Of a DNA stretch of 64,000 nt, positions 1 to 10,730 are shown one piece after another. Made by a program: the position numbers and the translations under genes. The notes under the pieces were generated by a model. It ran no database searches and had not been told where the DNA came from. It worked only from the letters and a program-made list of their open reading frames with translations. The DNA comes from Aricia agestis (taxonomy: Eukaryota > Arthropoda > Insecta > Lepidoptera > Lycaenidae): positions 12,117,001 through 12,181,000 of the forward strand of contig NC_056425.1 in NCBI RefSeq assembly GCF_905147365.1, in the 5' to 3' direction. The stretch's first letter is position 1. Every line of letters starts with the position of its first letter.

Positions 1-609
1 AGAAATAGAGCTAGTGATTTGTGATGTGCCCACTCGGAATAAAACAAAACTCGATTTAACCCAAAGATTTCATAATCTATTTGAATTTTGAACTAATTTA
101 AATATAAGTCTTCGATTTAACCGAGTTAAAATTCACGTAACTCGTACTCGAGTTAACTGGTTGGACAAGTGAATGCTTTTTTGAATTTTTACCAGTTTAT
201 TGTCTTATTCAGCTTCGCATAAATAGTTAAAAAAATGGAACCGACGAATTATATTTTTATCTGTTTCAATTCTTGCAAAGTATGTGTATTTTCTTGCGTA
301 CAAATTAAGTATACTTTTGAATTACTCATTTCAAAATGCATTCAAAGTGCTAACCTAAGAAACCAGAAGTGTTTTAAACATTGACCGCACGACATTACAA
401 AAGTCTTCGAGTTTTAGGGCGACTAACACATTTGAAAATCATTTTTTATTTATAAGATTCTGAATTCTCAAATCGCGGAATTCTGTCTGTAGCAGTCATT
501 GACTCCCTGTCAAAAAATGTGTAGTACACGATGTGAGCACAGTATGAATTATATTATCACTTCTATAAGTTACACTCTCCAAAGATACGAAGAGGTACCA
601 AGACGTTTA

Positions 610-827
610 TATTAATAACTTGCTGTTGCCCGCGACTTCGTCCGCGTCAACATAGTATAGAACCAAAGATGGATAGTCCGCTAACAAATATGAAAAAAGT
701 AAAATACCTCCTGCTTTTTGGAAGTCGGTTAAAAAGTAGCCTAAGTTACACCTTACCTTACTATATCAGCTAGCTTCCAAAAAAAGTCCCGGCAAAATAG
801 CCCCAGCCGTTTCAGACATTAGCCGGA

Positions 828-858
<31 letters not shown>

Positions 859-870
859 TACAGACAAAAA
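610..870 (+). repeat. Degraded dispersed repeat with GACA microsatellite
   Basis: Starts CTTGCTGTTGCCCGCGACTT, contains CCTCCTGCTTTTTGGAAGTCGG, and ends in AGACAGACAGACAGAC at 836-858. This is the general form of lepidopteran 3' repeat remnants. Confidence 0.55.
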
Positions 871-906
871 TTGTAAAAAATGTTGTTATGTTGTATGTAT
901 CGTATA

Positions 907-1159
907 CAGGGTGTAACAAAAATAAGTGATAATACTTTAGGGTCTATACATGTTCCTTGTAGAGAGTTCACTGTGAAAGTGGCAGCTCTGAAAGACCAAA
1001 TTTTTTTTTCACTTTTGTATGGGGAAACTCGTGACGCTCAGGCCCATACAAAAGTGAAAAAAAAAAATCGTCTTTCAGCGCTGCTACTTTCACAGTGAAC
1101 TCTCTACAAGGGACACAAACACACCCTAAAATATTATCACTTATTTTTGTTACACACTG
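907..1159. mobile_element. Palindromic MITE, family D, copy 1
   Basis: About 250 bp flanked by TA. Terminal inverted repeats of nearly 100 bp each start CAGGGTGTAACA and include TGATAATACTTTAGGGT, GTAGAGAGTTCACTGTGAAA and GCTGAAAGAC. The element can fold almost end to end. TA flanks suggest a Tc1/mariner-type source. Confidence 0.85.
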
Positions 1160-1161
1160 TA

Positions 1162-1958
1162 CTTATAGATTATGCATATGCATGTAGTAAAAACGGTTCT
1201 TTCAATATTACAAACAGACACTCCAATTTTATTTATATGTATAGATTCGTAATTATTTTAATAATTTGCTTGAAATAATTTGTTGTTTTTAGTACTTACT
1301 TGTAAATATTTAAGTACTTAATTTATTATTCGTGGCTCCTTGTTAATTCTTATCCATAGCTCGTTATTAATATCCATGCTTTAAGTATAAATGTTTGCAG
1401 CTTTTTAAACTCTAAAATTAGTTACCACAGTAATAATTTGCCACTGGATTTTAGGAATCCGTAGCGATTACTTAATTGGTAGAACTAGGTAGGTACCAAA
1501 ATATTAAGGCGTTTCAACAAGTCACCAACAGATGGCGACAAGCGGTTAAAAAACTAACTAACGGTATTTTTATGCCTATTTAGTATCAGGGTTAGTCGAA
1601 CCAAGTTTATAACTTCATTGGACGTTTTTTAAAAAGAAACACTTTATTTTTGGTGTACCCAGTTCGATTCGAACAGGGTGTCCACTGTCGCTTGTCACTA
1701 TATTAAGTATAAGATAGTTTATATTATAAAATTATAAAACATAATTACTTATAACAAATAACAATAATAAATAACCATTTAAAATAATAAAATATAAATA
1801 GTCTAGGAAGTAGGTGTTAAAAGTTATTAACTACAAAATATCAGCTAAGTGCATTCAATTATTGTCATAATGACATTCTTGCCATCGAAACAGCTCTTGG
1901 TTCAAAAAAATACACTCCTGGAGACTGGCTCTATCATTTTAATAGTACTTATATGATA
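1162..1958. other. AT-rich stretch, no gene seen
   Basis: No convincing coding segment. It holds AT-rich sequence and the motif GTCACCAACAGATGGCG near 1530, which recurs near 5266. Confidence 0.5.
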
Positions 1959-1959
1959 T

Positions 1960-2082
1960 CACCAACTCTGGTACTCCGGTGGCGATGAGGGTTATGATTA
2001 ACATTTTAATTAACTGCAATGAATGCAGTTAATTAAAATGTTAATCATAACCCTCATCGCCACCGGAGTACCAGAGTTGGTG
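1960..2082. repeat. Perfect 59-bp inverted repeat
   Basis: Arms 1960-2018 and 2024-2082 are exact reverse complements, separated by ATGAA. The left arm starts CACCAACTCTGGTACTCCGG. No clear target duplication is seen next to it. Confidence 0.97.
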
Positions 2083-2963
2083 TCACAGTAATCAAAATCA
2101 TATTATGTTCTCATAAAATGAATGATAATGGCAGGAAATTGCTTTAGACAGTCTTCCAAGAGCATCATAGGCCTTTCTTATATGTCGGTGCTTTAATCGT
2201 CGACTTCTATCTACATCGTAATACAGTTCAATGTAATCAAAATCAAAACTAAGTTAAAAACTTCTCAAGTTACAATACAATACAATATTCACACAACACA
2301 CTATAACAGCACATCTTATAGTAGCTAGCAATCGTATTCCTAATTAAATACTGAATTGGGTCCCATTAGGACCTGCAGGACAACTTCCACGAATAATGTT
2401 TGACTGTCTGACAGCTGCTTGCAGGCGTGAAACTGTAACAAGTGCTGTCGTGACAGTTTTAAGCACTTCTTAGGAGTCTTTGCGAAAGAAGAAGATATCT
2501 AAATACGTTCTCGTTAATTTGTAACAGATCTCGCTGCTGATCGGTCACGATTAGTTTATTTTGTAGCAAGTATTGCTCATACATCCTTGTTTGTAAGAAA
2601 ACCCGTATGTGGATTACAAAAATCGAAACATATTATGATTATATATCCTGAAAACTGAAGAAGACGGATTCCCACAATAGGCGTAAAGTATAAAATAAAA
2701 ATATGAGCAATGTTCATAATTTAACGAATATTAGGAAGGACTTTACCACTTGATGTCTTCCAAAACGACCGCTGGTCGTTCTTACGTCTATGACGACTTA
2801 AGACATCCAAAAAAGTTAGCCAGGACAGTCAGATATTCTTATTTTTTTAATGAAGAAAGTCTGACAATTCCTGACTCTTGGGTCCTCTCCTCTGCGATGA
2901 CTGGTCTGATGCTGGTCTGAGACTGGAGGCTGGAGGTGAGTGGACTGAGATGATCACCGCGAT

Positions 2964-3225
2964 ATGATGGTCGTCCGACTCAGATTCTACAAGTTGTCTC
3001 AAATAAAACCCAACCAATATGCCTTTAAGCCTCAAAGGTGCACCGAAGACGCTCTCTATAGGTTATTGAACCACATCAGAAAGAAGAGAGAGAAGGAGAA
3101 AATTTCTGTTGTGGTATCGCTGGACACAGAGAGGGCCTTCGACAATGCTTGGTGGCCAGCTGTAAAGGTTCGGTTAGCTGAAGTTAGGTATTTGGGGAAC
3201 CTGAGGCGGGTGATCAGCGGCTAAC
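2964..3225 (+). pseudogene. LINE reverse transcriptase fragment (R1/Jockey-like)
   Basis: The frame encodes QYAFKPQRCTEDALYRLLNH followed by VVVSLDTERAFDNAWWPAVK. This matches the reverse transcriptase block of R1/Jockey-type elements, where the usual reading is Q.GF.PG.ST.DAL and VSLD..GAFDNAWWP. Several changes, including loss of the PG and of the Gly in the SLD block, indicate a dead copy. Flanks hold no further domains. Confidence 0.75.
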
Positions 3226-3229
3226 CGAG

Positions 3230-4200
3230 TGGAAGGAGTGTGAGATGCGCAGGAGTGGAAGTGTGCAGTAGGCAGCAATTTATTTACCCGAATAGTCATG
3301 CAGTATTCGTTTATCGACAATTCGTTTTGACATATTTTTTCGCAATAGGCTATTGCCCAGTTTTTGGTGTAAAATACAATTATAAATATTTTTATGGAAT
3401 AAACACATAATTTTTTATATCTTTGTAAATATCCACAGAAAAATTCTGAAAAAAATTCACATGATGTATTTTGTTTTCTAGATGCCAAAAATCGCATAAC
3501 AGCAAAAACCCCACAATAGCACATTGTCTGATTATTCGGTGGGGGCGTCGATTTAACTTTGAGCACTAAATGGAGAATGTTACTAGGTATGCCAAATTGC
3601 TTGAAATTTTGTCACAGTAAAGCCTGTATGTATACAAATACACTAGTTTTTGTTGCAGTCAAAAATACCTAGTAGTTTTGATTTTATAGCCATTCAAAGT
3701 TTCGAAAAATATTATATTTTATATAATTATATCAATATTATATACTGTCACGTATGACGTAGCATTGATGTTACGAGTTATATCATTCACTCTGAGATTG
3801 GCAACTCACCAAGGAGCCATTGTCAAAAAGAAGAAGAAGAAGTTACTTATATCATGTTATGTTGTTTATGTTATGTTGTGTCGTATCCATAAAGTTAATA
3901 TACCTAGTGGTATAGAGCAACAATCTCGAGCTGTCAAACGAAACCGAAATTGGTTTTATCTGTGTGTAAAAATATGTGTACGTATACACTTACACAAGCA
4001 TGATTGAACATGATTTCTATGAGATTAAATTGTCAACGTGCGGCACGTGCCGACTGGACGTCAAAAAAAAGAGTGCTGCTGTCATGTATCACACGTCTCT
4101 TTTTACCACGCAGTGTTACTGATAGTGACATCAACTCTCTTGCTCAGGCCTTTGTTACTCTATTCCGCTAGGTATAACTTTATGGTCGTATCACGATATT
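3230..4200. other. No gene seen
   Basis: Sequence between the LINE fragment and the fold-back repeats. Short open frames have no recognisable domain. Confidence 0.45.
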
Positions 4201-4202
4201 GC

Positions 4203-4378
4203 CCACTGTATCATTACAAGGTGCGCATTGTAATGCTCGGTTCTCCTCCCTCTGAGGGTAATGTAACGTTACAGAGTCGAATATTATATCGGTGAGGGAG
4301 TCCCTTACCGATGTAATGCTCGACTCTGTAACGTTACACTACAAGCGAATGCTCCCGGTGAGGGAGCACCTTATACTC
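4203..4378. repeat. Fold-back repeat with CTCCCTC arms
   Basis: Ends CAAGGTGCGCATTG and GGGAGCACCTTA. The interior has two opposed copies of TAACGTTACAGAGTCGA, and GTGAGGGAG occurs twice. A shorter relative is at 51467-51560. Confidence 0.65.
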
Positions 4379-4404
4379 TACAGTGTCGACTGTAGAGTCT
4401 ACAC

Positions 4405-4609
4405 CAGCCTTTCCCAAAGTGGGCGACAACGCCCCCTTGCGGGCGCTGGTCTAAAGGGACCCAGAACGGTGTGGGACCTAGAAAAAAGGGGGCGTTGTGT
4501 AGAGGCTTGGAGGGTGATCCATTTCATCTGGATGCATTTTAAATTGAAACAAGGGGGGCGCTAAAAATATTTTTTTCTCAAAGTGACAAAATAAGTTTGG
4601 GAACCCCTG
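4405..4609. mobile_element. hAT-like MITE
   Basis: Ends CAGCCTTTCCCAAAGTG and TTTGGGAACCCCTG are imperfect inverted repeats of the CAG..GGTTCCCAAA type seen in hAT elements. The expected 8-bp target duplication is not clear. Confidence 0.6.
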
Positions 4610-4651
4610 GTCACTGTCAATGTCGCAATACATTCGGCAGGCGGCAGCCTG

Positions 4652-4909
4652 TTTTTTTTTTTAATGAAATAATGGGGCAAACGAGCAATCGGGTCACCTG
4701 ATGGAAAGCAACATCCTTCGCCCATGGACACTCGCAGCATCAGAAGAGCTGCATGTGCGTTGCCGGCCTTTTAAGAGGGAATAGGGTTATAGGGGAGGGT
4801 AGGGATGGGAAGGGAAGGGAATAGGGGAGGGTAGGAAAGGGAATAGGGTAGGAGATTGGGCCTCCGGTAAACTCACACACTCGGCGAAACACAGCGCAAG
4901 GGCTGTTTT
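4652..4909 (-). repeat. Lep1-like element, copy 1 (5' truncated)
   Basis: The reverse strand shows the conserved blocks: GGCGAAACAC side, the purine/pyrimidine-rich CCCTTCCCTACCCTCCCCTA section, GGCCGGCAACGCAC, GTGTCCATGGGCGA and GTTTGCCCCATTATTTCATT. It lacks the GTGGGAGAGCCATGC end. Confidence 0.85.
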
Positions 4910-5942
4910 AATAACATTTAATAACAATAATAATATTAAGTATAACATCTAAAAGATAACATTTTACATCTAGTAAGGTGTAAAACCGTCTAAAATTAGT
5001 ATGATTTACACATTAATAGATTCAAAGCTCTACAAAAGCCGGACTTCCTTTAAATATTATTTTGACCCGGCACGCTGCAATCAAAAGAGCTGACCGTGTC
5101 CAAATTTTTATGTTACGTATGAACGAAGTTTACTAAAACGTTATAATTAATAAATAATAATTAAGTTTTGTCTGTAACAATCATTAAAGCACTGTTTTCA
5201 ATTTGTTTGTATGAACAATAGACGTAACAAAGTCAATTTTATCAACATATTTTATTTTCAACCAGTCACCAACAGATGGCGCTAAGCGTGTAAAATACAA
5301 ACTATCAACATTCTGACTACGTTAGAATAAAATGGTTAGGTGATGCTCCATGTGCAACTGCTGAACCGATGATGAAATTTGGTATTTAACTAAATTCTTC
5401 ACAATTATTTTTTAAGCGTTCGCCTAGTTATTAATTTAGGAGTGAACGATTATATTTTAATATCATACACTAAGCAAATAGCGAAGGTTGAAGAAAAGAA
5501 GAAAGATCATAGACATGTAGGATGAAAGAAAAACTCTATTTGGCCTTGTCCGCGTGGGAAAGTAGGATTTGCAGGTATAGACTAGTATATTATATACTTC
5601 TAATTGTACACTTTTAGGATTCCGTAATTCGTAGACCGTACCTAAAAGAACGGGACCCCCATTACTAAGAATTCAGTGACAACACCATATTTTAGTGATT
5701 TTATCTACTATCTAATAACTAAGAAATCTATTATGATTTATTTGTTTTATAATAATTAAATATAAAGCCTATATGCGGTAAGATAATAATAGTAAAAAAA
5801 GATTCTAGGGCGTGATAGACTAAAAGTAGATTAATATAAAATTAATTAAGTATGATCAATAATTGTCTCTTGGTAGAAACAACATAAAATGATTATAATA
5901 ATATTATGTATTATCGAAAATGCTCTTGCCTTGAATTATTAG
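4910..5942. other. No gene seen
   Basis: AT-rich, with only short open frames and no clear repeat structure apart from the GTCACCAACAGATGGCG motif. Confidence 0.45.
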
Positions 5943-6224
5943 TAATAATAATAATATCTATGGACGCTTCACACCACGTCAGTCTGGCCCCGTGCTAAGT
6001 ACCTAAAGGGCTTGTGTTACAGGTACCAGACAACGGAAATATATTTAATACTTTTATACCATACATATATTTAAGATTTTTATTATATCATACACATATT
6101 TAATAGGTACACACATCCAGACCCGGGAACATTGAAAACTTTTTGTTCCGTCGGCGGGATTCGAACCCGCGACCCCCGGCTTGAGCTACCAACGCGCTCA
6201 CCACTGAGCCACAGTCGTCGTCGT
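5943..6224 (-). mobile_element. tRNA-derived SINE, family C, copy 1
   Basis: On the minus strand, box A GTGGCTCAGTGG and box B GGGTTCGAATCCCGCC, then AAAAAGTTTTCAATGTTCC, GTTGTCTGGTACCTGTAACA and a tail CCATAGATATTATTATT. Confidence 0.85.
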
Positions 6225-6277
6225 AGTAAGTAAGTACTTATTAAAAAAATAATTACTTAGTAGACACTGATGATTAA

Positions 6278-6618
6278 CGTGGGAGAACCATGCTTCGGCA
6301 CGAATGGGCCGGCTCGACCGGAGAAATACCACGGGCTCACAGAAAACCGGCGTGAAACAGCGCTTGCGCTGTGTTTCGCCGAGTGAGTGAGTTTACCGGA
6401 GGCCCAATCCCCTACCCTTTTTCCCTTCCCTACCCTCCCCTATTTCCTTCTCTACCCTCCCCTATTCCCTTCCCTACTCTCCCCTATTACCCTATTCCCT
6501 CTTAAAAGGCCGGCAACGCACCTGCAGCTCTTCTGATGCTGCGAGTGTCCATGGGCGACGGAAGTCGCTTTCCATCAGGTGACCCGCTTGCTCGTTTGCC
6601 CCCTTATTACATAAAAAA
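6278..6618 (+). repeat. Lep1-like element, copy 2 (near full length)
   Basis: 341 bp, from CGTGGGAGAACCATGC to CTTATTACATAAAAAA. Has three CCCTACCCTCCCCTATT-like units. Lies just downstream (3') of gene 1, on the opposite strand. Confidence 0.9.
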
Positions 6619-6742
6619 TATATTATCTATGTTCACAAAATACTTAATTGTTACGTAGGTGTACAGAACCCGCGAGACAGACTCGCGCTTGGCAATATAT
6701 AAAATTGCGAATAAAACAATGACATAACTTGAATAACAATAA

Positions 6743-6748
6743 TTTATT
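6743..6748 (-). terminator. Poly(A) signal of gene 1
   Basis: AATAAA on the minus strand, 45 bases after the stop codon at 6794-6796. Confidence 0.7.
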
Positions 6749-6793
6749 TTAACATTTTTCTACAATTATATTTTACAATTTCAGCTAGCGGTT

Positions 6794-9015
6794 TCATTTT
6801 CTATTCGGTGGTAGGTACGATCTTATTGGTTGGTTGTTCCTCTGGTTGTCGTAACCATTTGGTGCGTAACCATTGTTACCTCCGTGTAGGTTTTCGTTGT
6901 AGGAACCTGGAAGAAAAAAATATGATAGCAACCTACTTGGTTTAAAGACAATAAAAAGGACCGGCACCTGCTTATTGAGAATACATTGTCAACTTTTGAA
7001 CTAGATGCCAGATCAGGGGATTTCCCATTACGTTTTAGGGGGTTTTCGAGACCAAGATAGGGGCAAATTTGGGATTAGATTTAGGAGCTTTTCGACCAAG
7101 ATAGGGGCAAAGTAGGGGCAAAATAGGGGAATTTCCCCCTAGATTAACCAAGATTTAGGGTGTTTTTGACCAAGATAGGGGCAATAGGGGATTTCTGGGG
7201 GGAAATCAAATAAGCTTACGGGTATGAAGCTATAATAGATACAACCACGTCTCTTTTATAATACTGTCGTGTCGGGATTACCACCAGCAGTATTTCCGGA
7301 CAATACGACCTGCAAACCCTAAGCACCTGCTGCTCTTCTATTGTTGCGAGTGTCCATGGGCGATGGTATTTGCTGCCGTTTGCCCCCTTATTTTATAAAA
7401 AAGTTAAGAGGTGTCAAGGGACACCCGGATGGAACGAAGTTATAAAAAAAACCAAAGAGAAAGAGAGAGAGACATACAGACAGACAAACACGCGCTACCG
7501 CACGGCTTACAACTATAGCATTTTTGCTCTAGCTCTAATATACCCGACACTTTTGTGTCATGTCGTTACAACTTTTTCCGTCTAGCCCCCTTTCGCAACG
7601 TGCGATAAGGAACTTCGTTCCAAAATCCCCTAAAGTGAATAAAGCTGCTCAGCCAGCATGTATACTGACCATCATCATAGATGCCGGCGGCCTCGTCCCG
7701 CGCGTTCTGCTCCAGCGCCCTGAGGATCTCCTCGGGGATGGGCGGGGGGGTGGGGAGGTGCTCCCCCTGCGGCTGGAACCCGTTCTCGTCAGCTGTGTAG
7801 CTGGAACATTATATACAGGATTTAGTAAAGCAAGGGATGAGGCGTTATAAGACTCAAGATATGCCCATCAAATGCATGGATATTCTTTCTTATCTGACAA
7901 TGCTCAACAATCAACTGGGTCAGATTGATAATCGAGCAGCATAATATTATTATGTATTCGAGACTCCTGGACCGAGCAAAGCAAGCGATCAGGCACTAGA
8001 CATTTTACAAGGCCATTTAACGTTTATCTTGTCAGACAATTAAGTCATCAGCATTGTCCTAACCCACTTGGAATCTTAAATTTCTATTGACTCAAACCCA
8101 CACAAACCCTAGCCCAGTCGAGAGACAAGCTCTAAGCCACTGAACTACACACACATTTTAAAGCTTCTCCTAATTAAAAAGATACATATTTTGCTCTCAC
8201 CTGATGCTGTACTGCTTGCCATCATCACCGACGTAGGAGAACCCACCCTGGGCCCTCACACCGTCTGTGGCAATACCGCTCTCCTCAGCCACGATGCCGT
8301 TCTCAGTCTCGTACGCGTACGAGTACCTGTCACCGTCGTTCTCATTGTCCAGACGAAGAATACCGGCGTTCCTCTCGAAGGCAGCTTGTGGTCTCTCAGG
8401 CCTTTGGCTCTCAACGTAGTTGGCCTGGTAGCCAAAGTTTTGGCTCGGCTGATACTGGTTTTCACCAGATTTGGGCGTTTCTAGAAATTCTGAGCCACCA
8501 GACGTTTGGGCGAAGGATGGAGGCAGGTAGTTCCTGTCCAGTTTGGCTCCATGGCAGACAGCGACGAAAGCGAGGACCAGGAACTGAAAAAAGGGAAGTT
8601 AATCCTTGGTCAATCTTTCGATGTTGGTTGGTGCATAATAACGCAAAAGAACGCGTGATCCTTTGAAAGAGGAATAGCAATATCCCAGGGTGGCGCAATC
8701 TTGTTCTCATATTTTAGCTTGGTTCTTATAAATAGCTAGTGATAAGTAGATAAGGCAATGTGAATATAGCATTCAGTTTCAATATCACAATAATTTACTT
8801 TCAATACGAAATTTAGAAAAGTTTGGAGACCAATATTTTAATGTAGAATGTTTTAAAGCGTATTCCAGAAATCGTAGTTTACAATCCTTTATAACTATTA
8901 TTTATAACTATTATATATCATTTATCAATCAACTAATTTAACTTTTCCAAGGAGCAATAACAATATCTCTATTTTCTTTCTTTCCTTCTCGAAAATTTTT
9001 TATTACCGATCTCAT
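6794..9015 (-). CDS. RR-1 cuticle protein (gene 1), four coding exons
   Basis: Coding exons, in gene order, are 9015-9007, 8583-8201, 7800-7670 and 6906-6794. They total 636 nt and give 211 aa. All introns are GT-AG. Exon 1 holds only three codons (MRS) and joins FLVLAFVAVCHGA to make a signal peptide of about 16 residues. The mature protein starts near KLDRNYLPP, the N-terminus typical of lepidopteran larval cuticle proteins. Residues 89-146 form an RR-1 chitin-binding domain, with DRYSYAYETENG, GGFSYVGDDGKQYSISYTAD and NGFQPQGEHLP visible. The C-terminal exon starts GSYNENLHGG and ends LPPNRK, rich in Asn, Gly and Tyr. No Cys is seen in the mature protein, as usual for the family. The protein should be secreted by epidermal cells and bind chitin in the procuticle (family knowledge). 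Exons are GC-rich compared with the flanks. The exact paralogue cannot be named. Confidence 0.93.
7010..7205 (-). repeat. G-rich minisatellite in the last intron of gene 1
   Basis: On the plus strand the motif CCAAGATAGGGGCAA or close variants recurs about every 50-60 bases, with other AGGGG blocks between copies. It lies inside the 763-bp intron between exons 7670-7800 and 6794-6906. A Lep1-like fragment (7323-7402) is in the same intron. Confidence 0.7.
7323..7402 (+). repeat. Lep1-like element, 3' fragment
   Basis: Only the last 80 bases of the repeat survive (CACCTGC, GAGTGTCCATGGGCGA, TTTGCCCCCTTATTTTATAAAAAA). It lies in the last intron of gene 1. Confidence 0.75.
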
Positions 9016-9060
9016 GGTGCAGCCGCTAATTGAATGATAAAAAATGAGGTTTGACCTCTT

Positions 9061-9068
9061 TATTTATA
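9061..9068 (-). promoter_or_regulatory. TATA box of gene 1
   Basis: TATAAATA read on the minus strand lies about 46 bases upstream of the start codon. This puts the transcription start near 9036, at a TCATTC initiator-like site. The 5' UTR would be only about 20-25 bases, as in genes 2 and 4 of this window. Confidence 0.75.
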
Positions 9069-9228
9069 CTTGCTCTTCGCTCTACATCTTAGATAAAGGT
9101 TGCGTCACACCCGCGCGTAAAGGTGAGCGCATAATTGCTGCTATAATTACTTTCAATTACTAATTCTTACTAGCCATAGCGTAATACAGCTGAGCTTTTG
9201 CTTAAACGATACTAATTATGTATGACTA

Positions 9229-9415
9229 GATGACGTCAACTCCGTTTTGACAAAATTCGCGTGGGAACCGTACATTTTACAGTATGAAAGTATACTTTGT
9301 CCTTTCCCGGGACTCAATGTATCTCCGTACCAAATTTCAGGAAAATCGGTTCAGCTTTTTAAGCGTGAAAAGCTCGAATTGTTCAGATTCGGATCGGTGA
9401 AGAGATAACAGATTG
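9229..9415 (+). repeat. Dispersed repeat E (CCGTACATTTTACAG type)
   Basis: Contains GGGAACCGTACATTTTACAG, AAATTTCAGGAAAATCGGTT and GAGATAACAGA. Family E is spread along the window in both directions. Confidence 0.6.
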
Positions 9416-9524
9416 GCAGTTTACAGCTGAATCGAATAAGACAGAAATACTCTGAATCCCGGAAATCAACAAATAATCACAAGTTTTTACTTAGCATGGG
9501 CATTAGCATGATGTACGCTACCTA

Positions 9525-9592
9525 GCTTTTATACTATTGTATCGTATTGTATGCTTAATAAAGAATTTGAATTTGAATTGAATTGAATTGAT
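9525..9592 (+). repeat. LINE-like 3' tail with ATTGA repeats
   Basis: CTTAATAAAGAATTTGAATT is followed by GAATTGAATTGAATTG. Short, 3' end only. Confidence 0.4.
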
Positions 9593-9624
9593 AGTAAATC
9601 ATTTATCATGCTCATTCATCATTT

Positions 9625-9843
9625 TAGCTCCTTTGTGGTGAGAGTCCCGAGTCCCGACGAATCATCCCCGAGGAGGAATTCTGGCCGATTGGGTCTAGGA
9701 GATTCCGAGGACGACTTCCTGACACGTCGCGCCCCACGTCGCAGACAATGCGTGTAGTGTTAGTTTTATAGCATACATATTTGTATGTTAGTCGAATATA
9801 ATAATTATGGGCCAATGTCTGCAATAATAGATTGAATAAAAAA
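9625..9843 (+). repeat. LINE 3' end (R1-like tail)
   Basis: Contains GTGGTGAGAGTCCCGAGTCC and GACGAATCATCCCCGAGGAG, then an AT-rich leader and TTGAATAAAAAAAA. It resembles the 3' part of a 5'-truncated LINE. Confidence 0.5.
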
Positions 9844-9877
9844 AAATCAATAGGTTCCAGCGGAAGCGCAGTAAGTT

Positions 9878-10120
9878 GACGACCTCTGTGGCTCAGTTGG
9901 TGGGCTATTGGTAGCTCCAGCCGGGGTCGCGGGTTCGAATCCCGTCGACGAAAGAAAAAGTTTTCAAAGGTAATATAATAAAAATCTTAATTTATATATG
10001 TATAGTATAAAATTATTAAATATATTTCCGTTGTCTGGTAACCGTAACACAAGTCCTTCAGGTACTTAGCACGGGGCCAGACTGACGTGGTGTGAAGCGT
10101 CCATAGATATTATTATAATA
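9878..10120 (+). mobile_element. tRNA-derived SINE, family C, copy 2
   Basis: Plus-strand copy: GTGGCTCAGTTGGTGGGC, GGGTTCGAATCCCGTC, then the same body and tail. Confidence 0.85.
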
Positions 10121-10730
10121 AACTTCCTACGAAGAATTGTCGGCAGCTTCTAAATTAAGATAAGTGTTACATTACCCTTACAGCTTGGGTCACATTGTTA
10201 TGTCATATTACATCTGGCAGTGACAAAAAATGCGCCCGCGCAAGTTGTTATGGGCACTTTTTAATCTCAGTCAGTTAAATGACAGCCAGACATAATTTTT
10301 TCTTTACTAATAGATTGATAAAAATAATTATATATGGAACTTATATCAGATCAGTTCTAATGTTATGGCGCAAAAAGAGAAAAATTGGCATATGAAATTA
10401 AAACTAAAAGAAATAATATTTTAAATGTTATGCTTGCCACATATTGATAAAAACTAAATATTGAATACATTTTGATTTTTGAAAACTAAATTTCAAAAAA
10501 ATATGATATTTATCTATTGATATTTCAATAATTATTATTAATGTGCTAGACATGAGTAATAATTGATTTTCCATAATTTATTACTTCACAGTTGTATACA
10601 AGTTTTTGATACTTATTATTAACAAATAAATAGAATAAATAATTATATAATTAGATCTATGTGCAACTAACCGGCATTTTAAATTTTTACACGATATTAA
10701 TCTGAATATCAACAAAAAATCCTAACTTTA

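Noticed and set aside
836..866. GACA repeats as a possible CRISPR-like or satellite array
   Set aside because: Simple microsatellite at the end of dispersed repeats; the same kind occurs at 22610, 52905 and 58505.
1029..1098. Short open frames over MITE D copies (907, 51085, 26063)
   Set aside because: They lie on the palindromic arms of the MITE and are present only because the arms are similar.
6150..6222. tRNA-like sequence with good A and B boxes
   Set aside because: It is the head of SINE family C (also at 9880 and 42500) and continues into the shared SINE body; no acceptor stem closes. Not a tRNA gene.
8191..8484. Plus-strand open frames over 8191-8666
   Set aside because: Shadows of the minus-strand exon 8201-8583 of gene 1, which has splice sites and an RR-1 domain.
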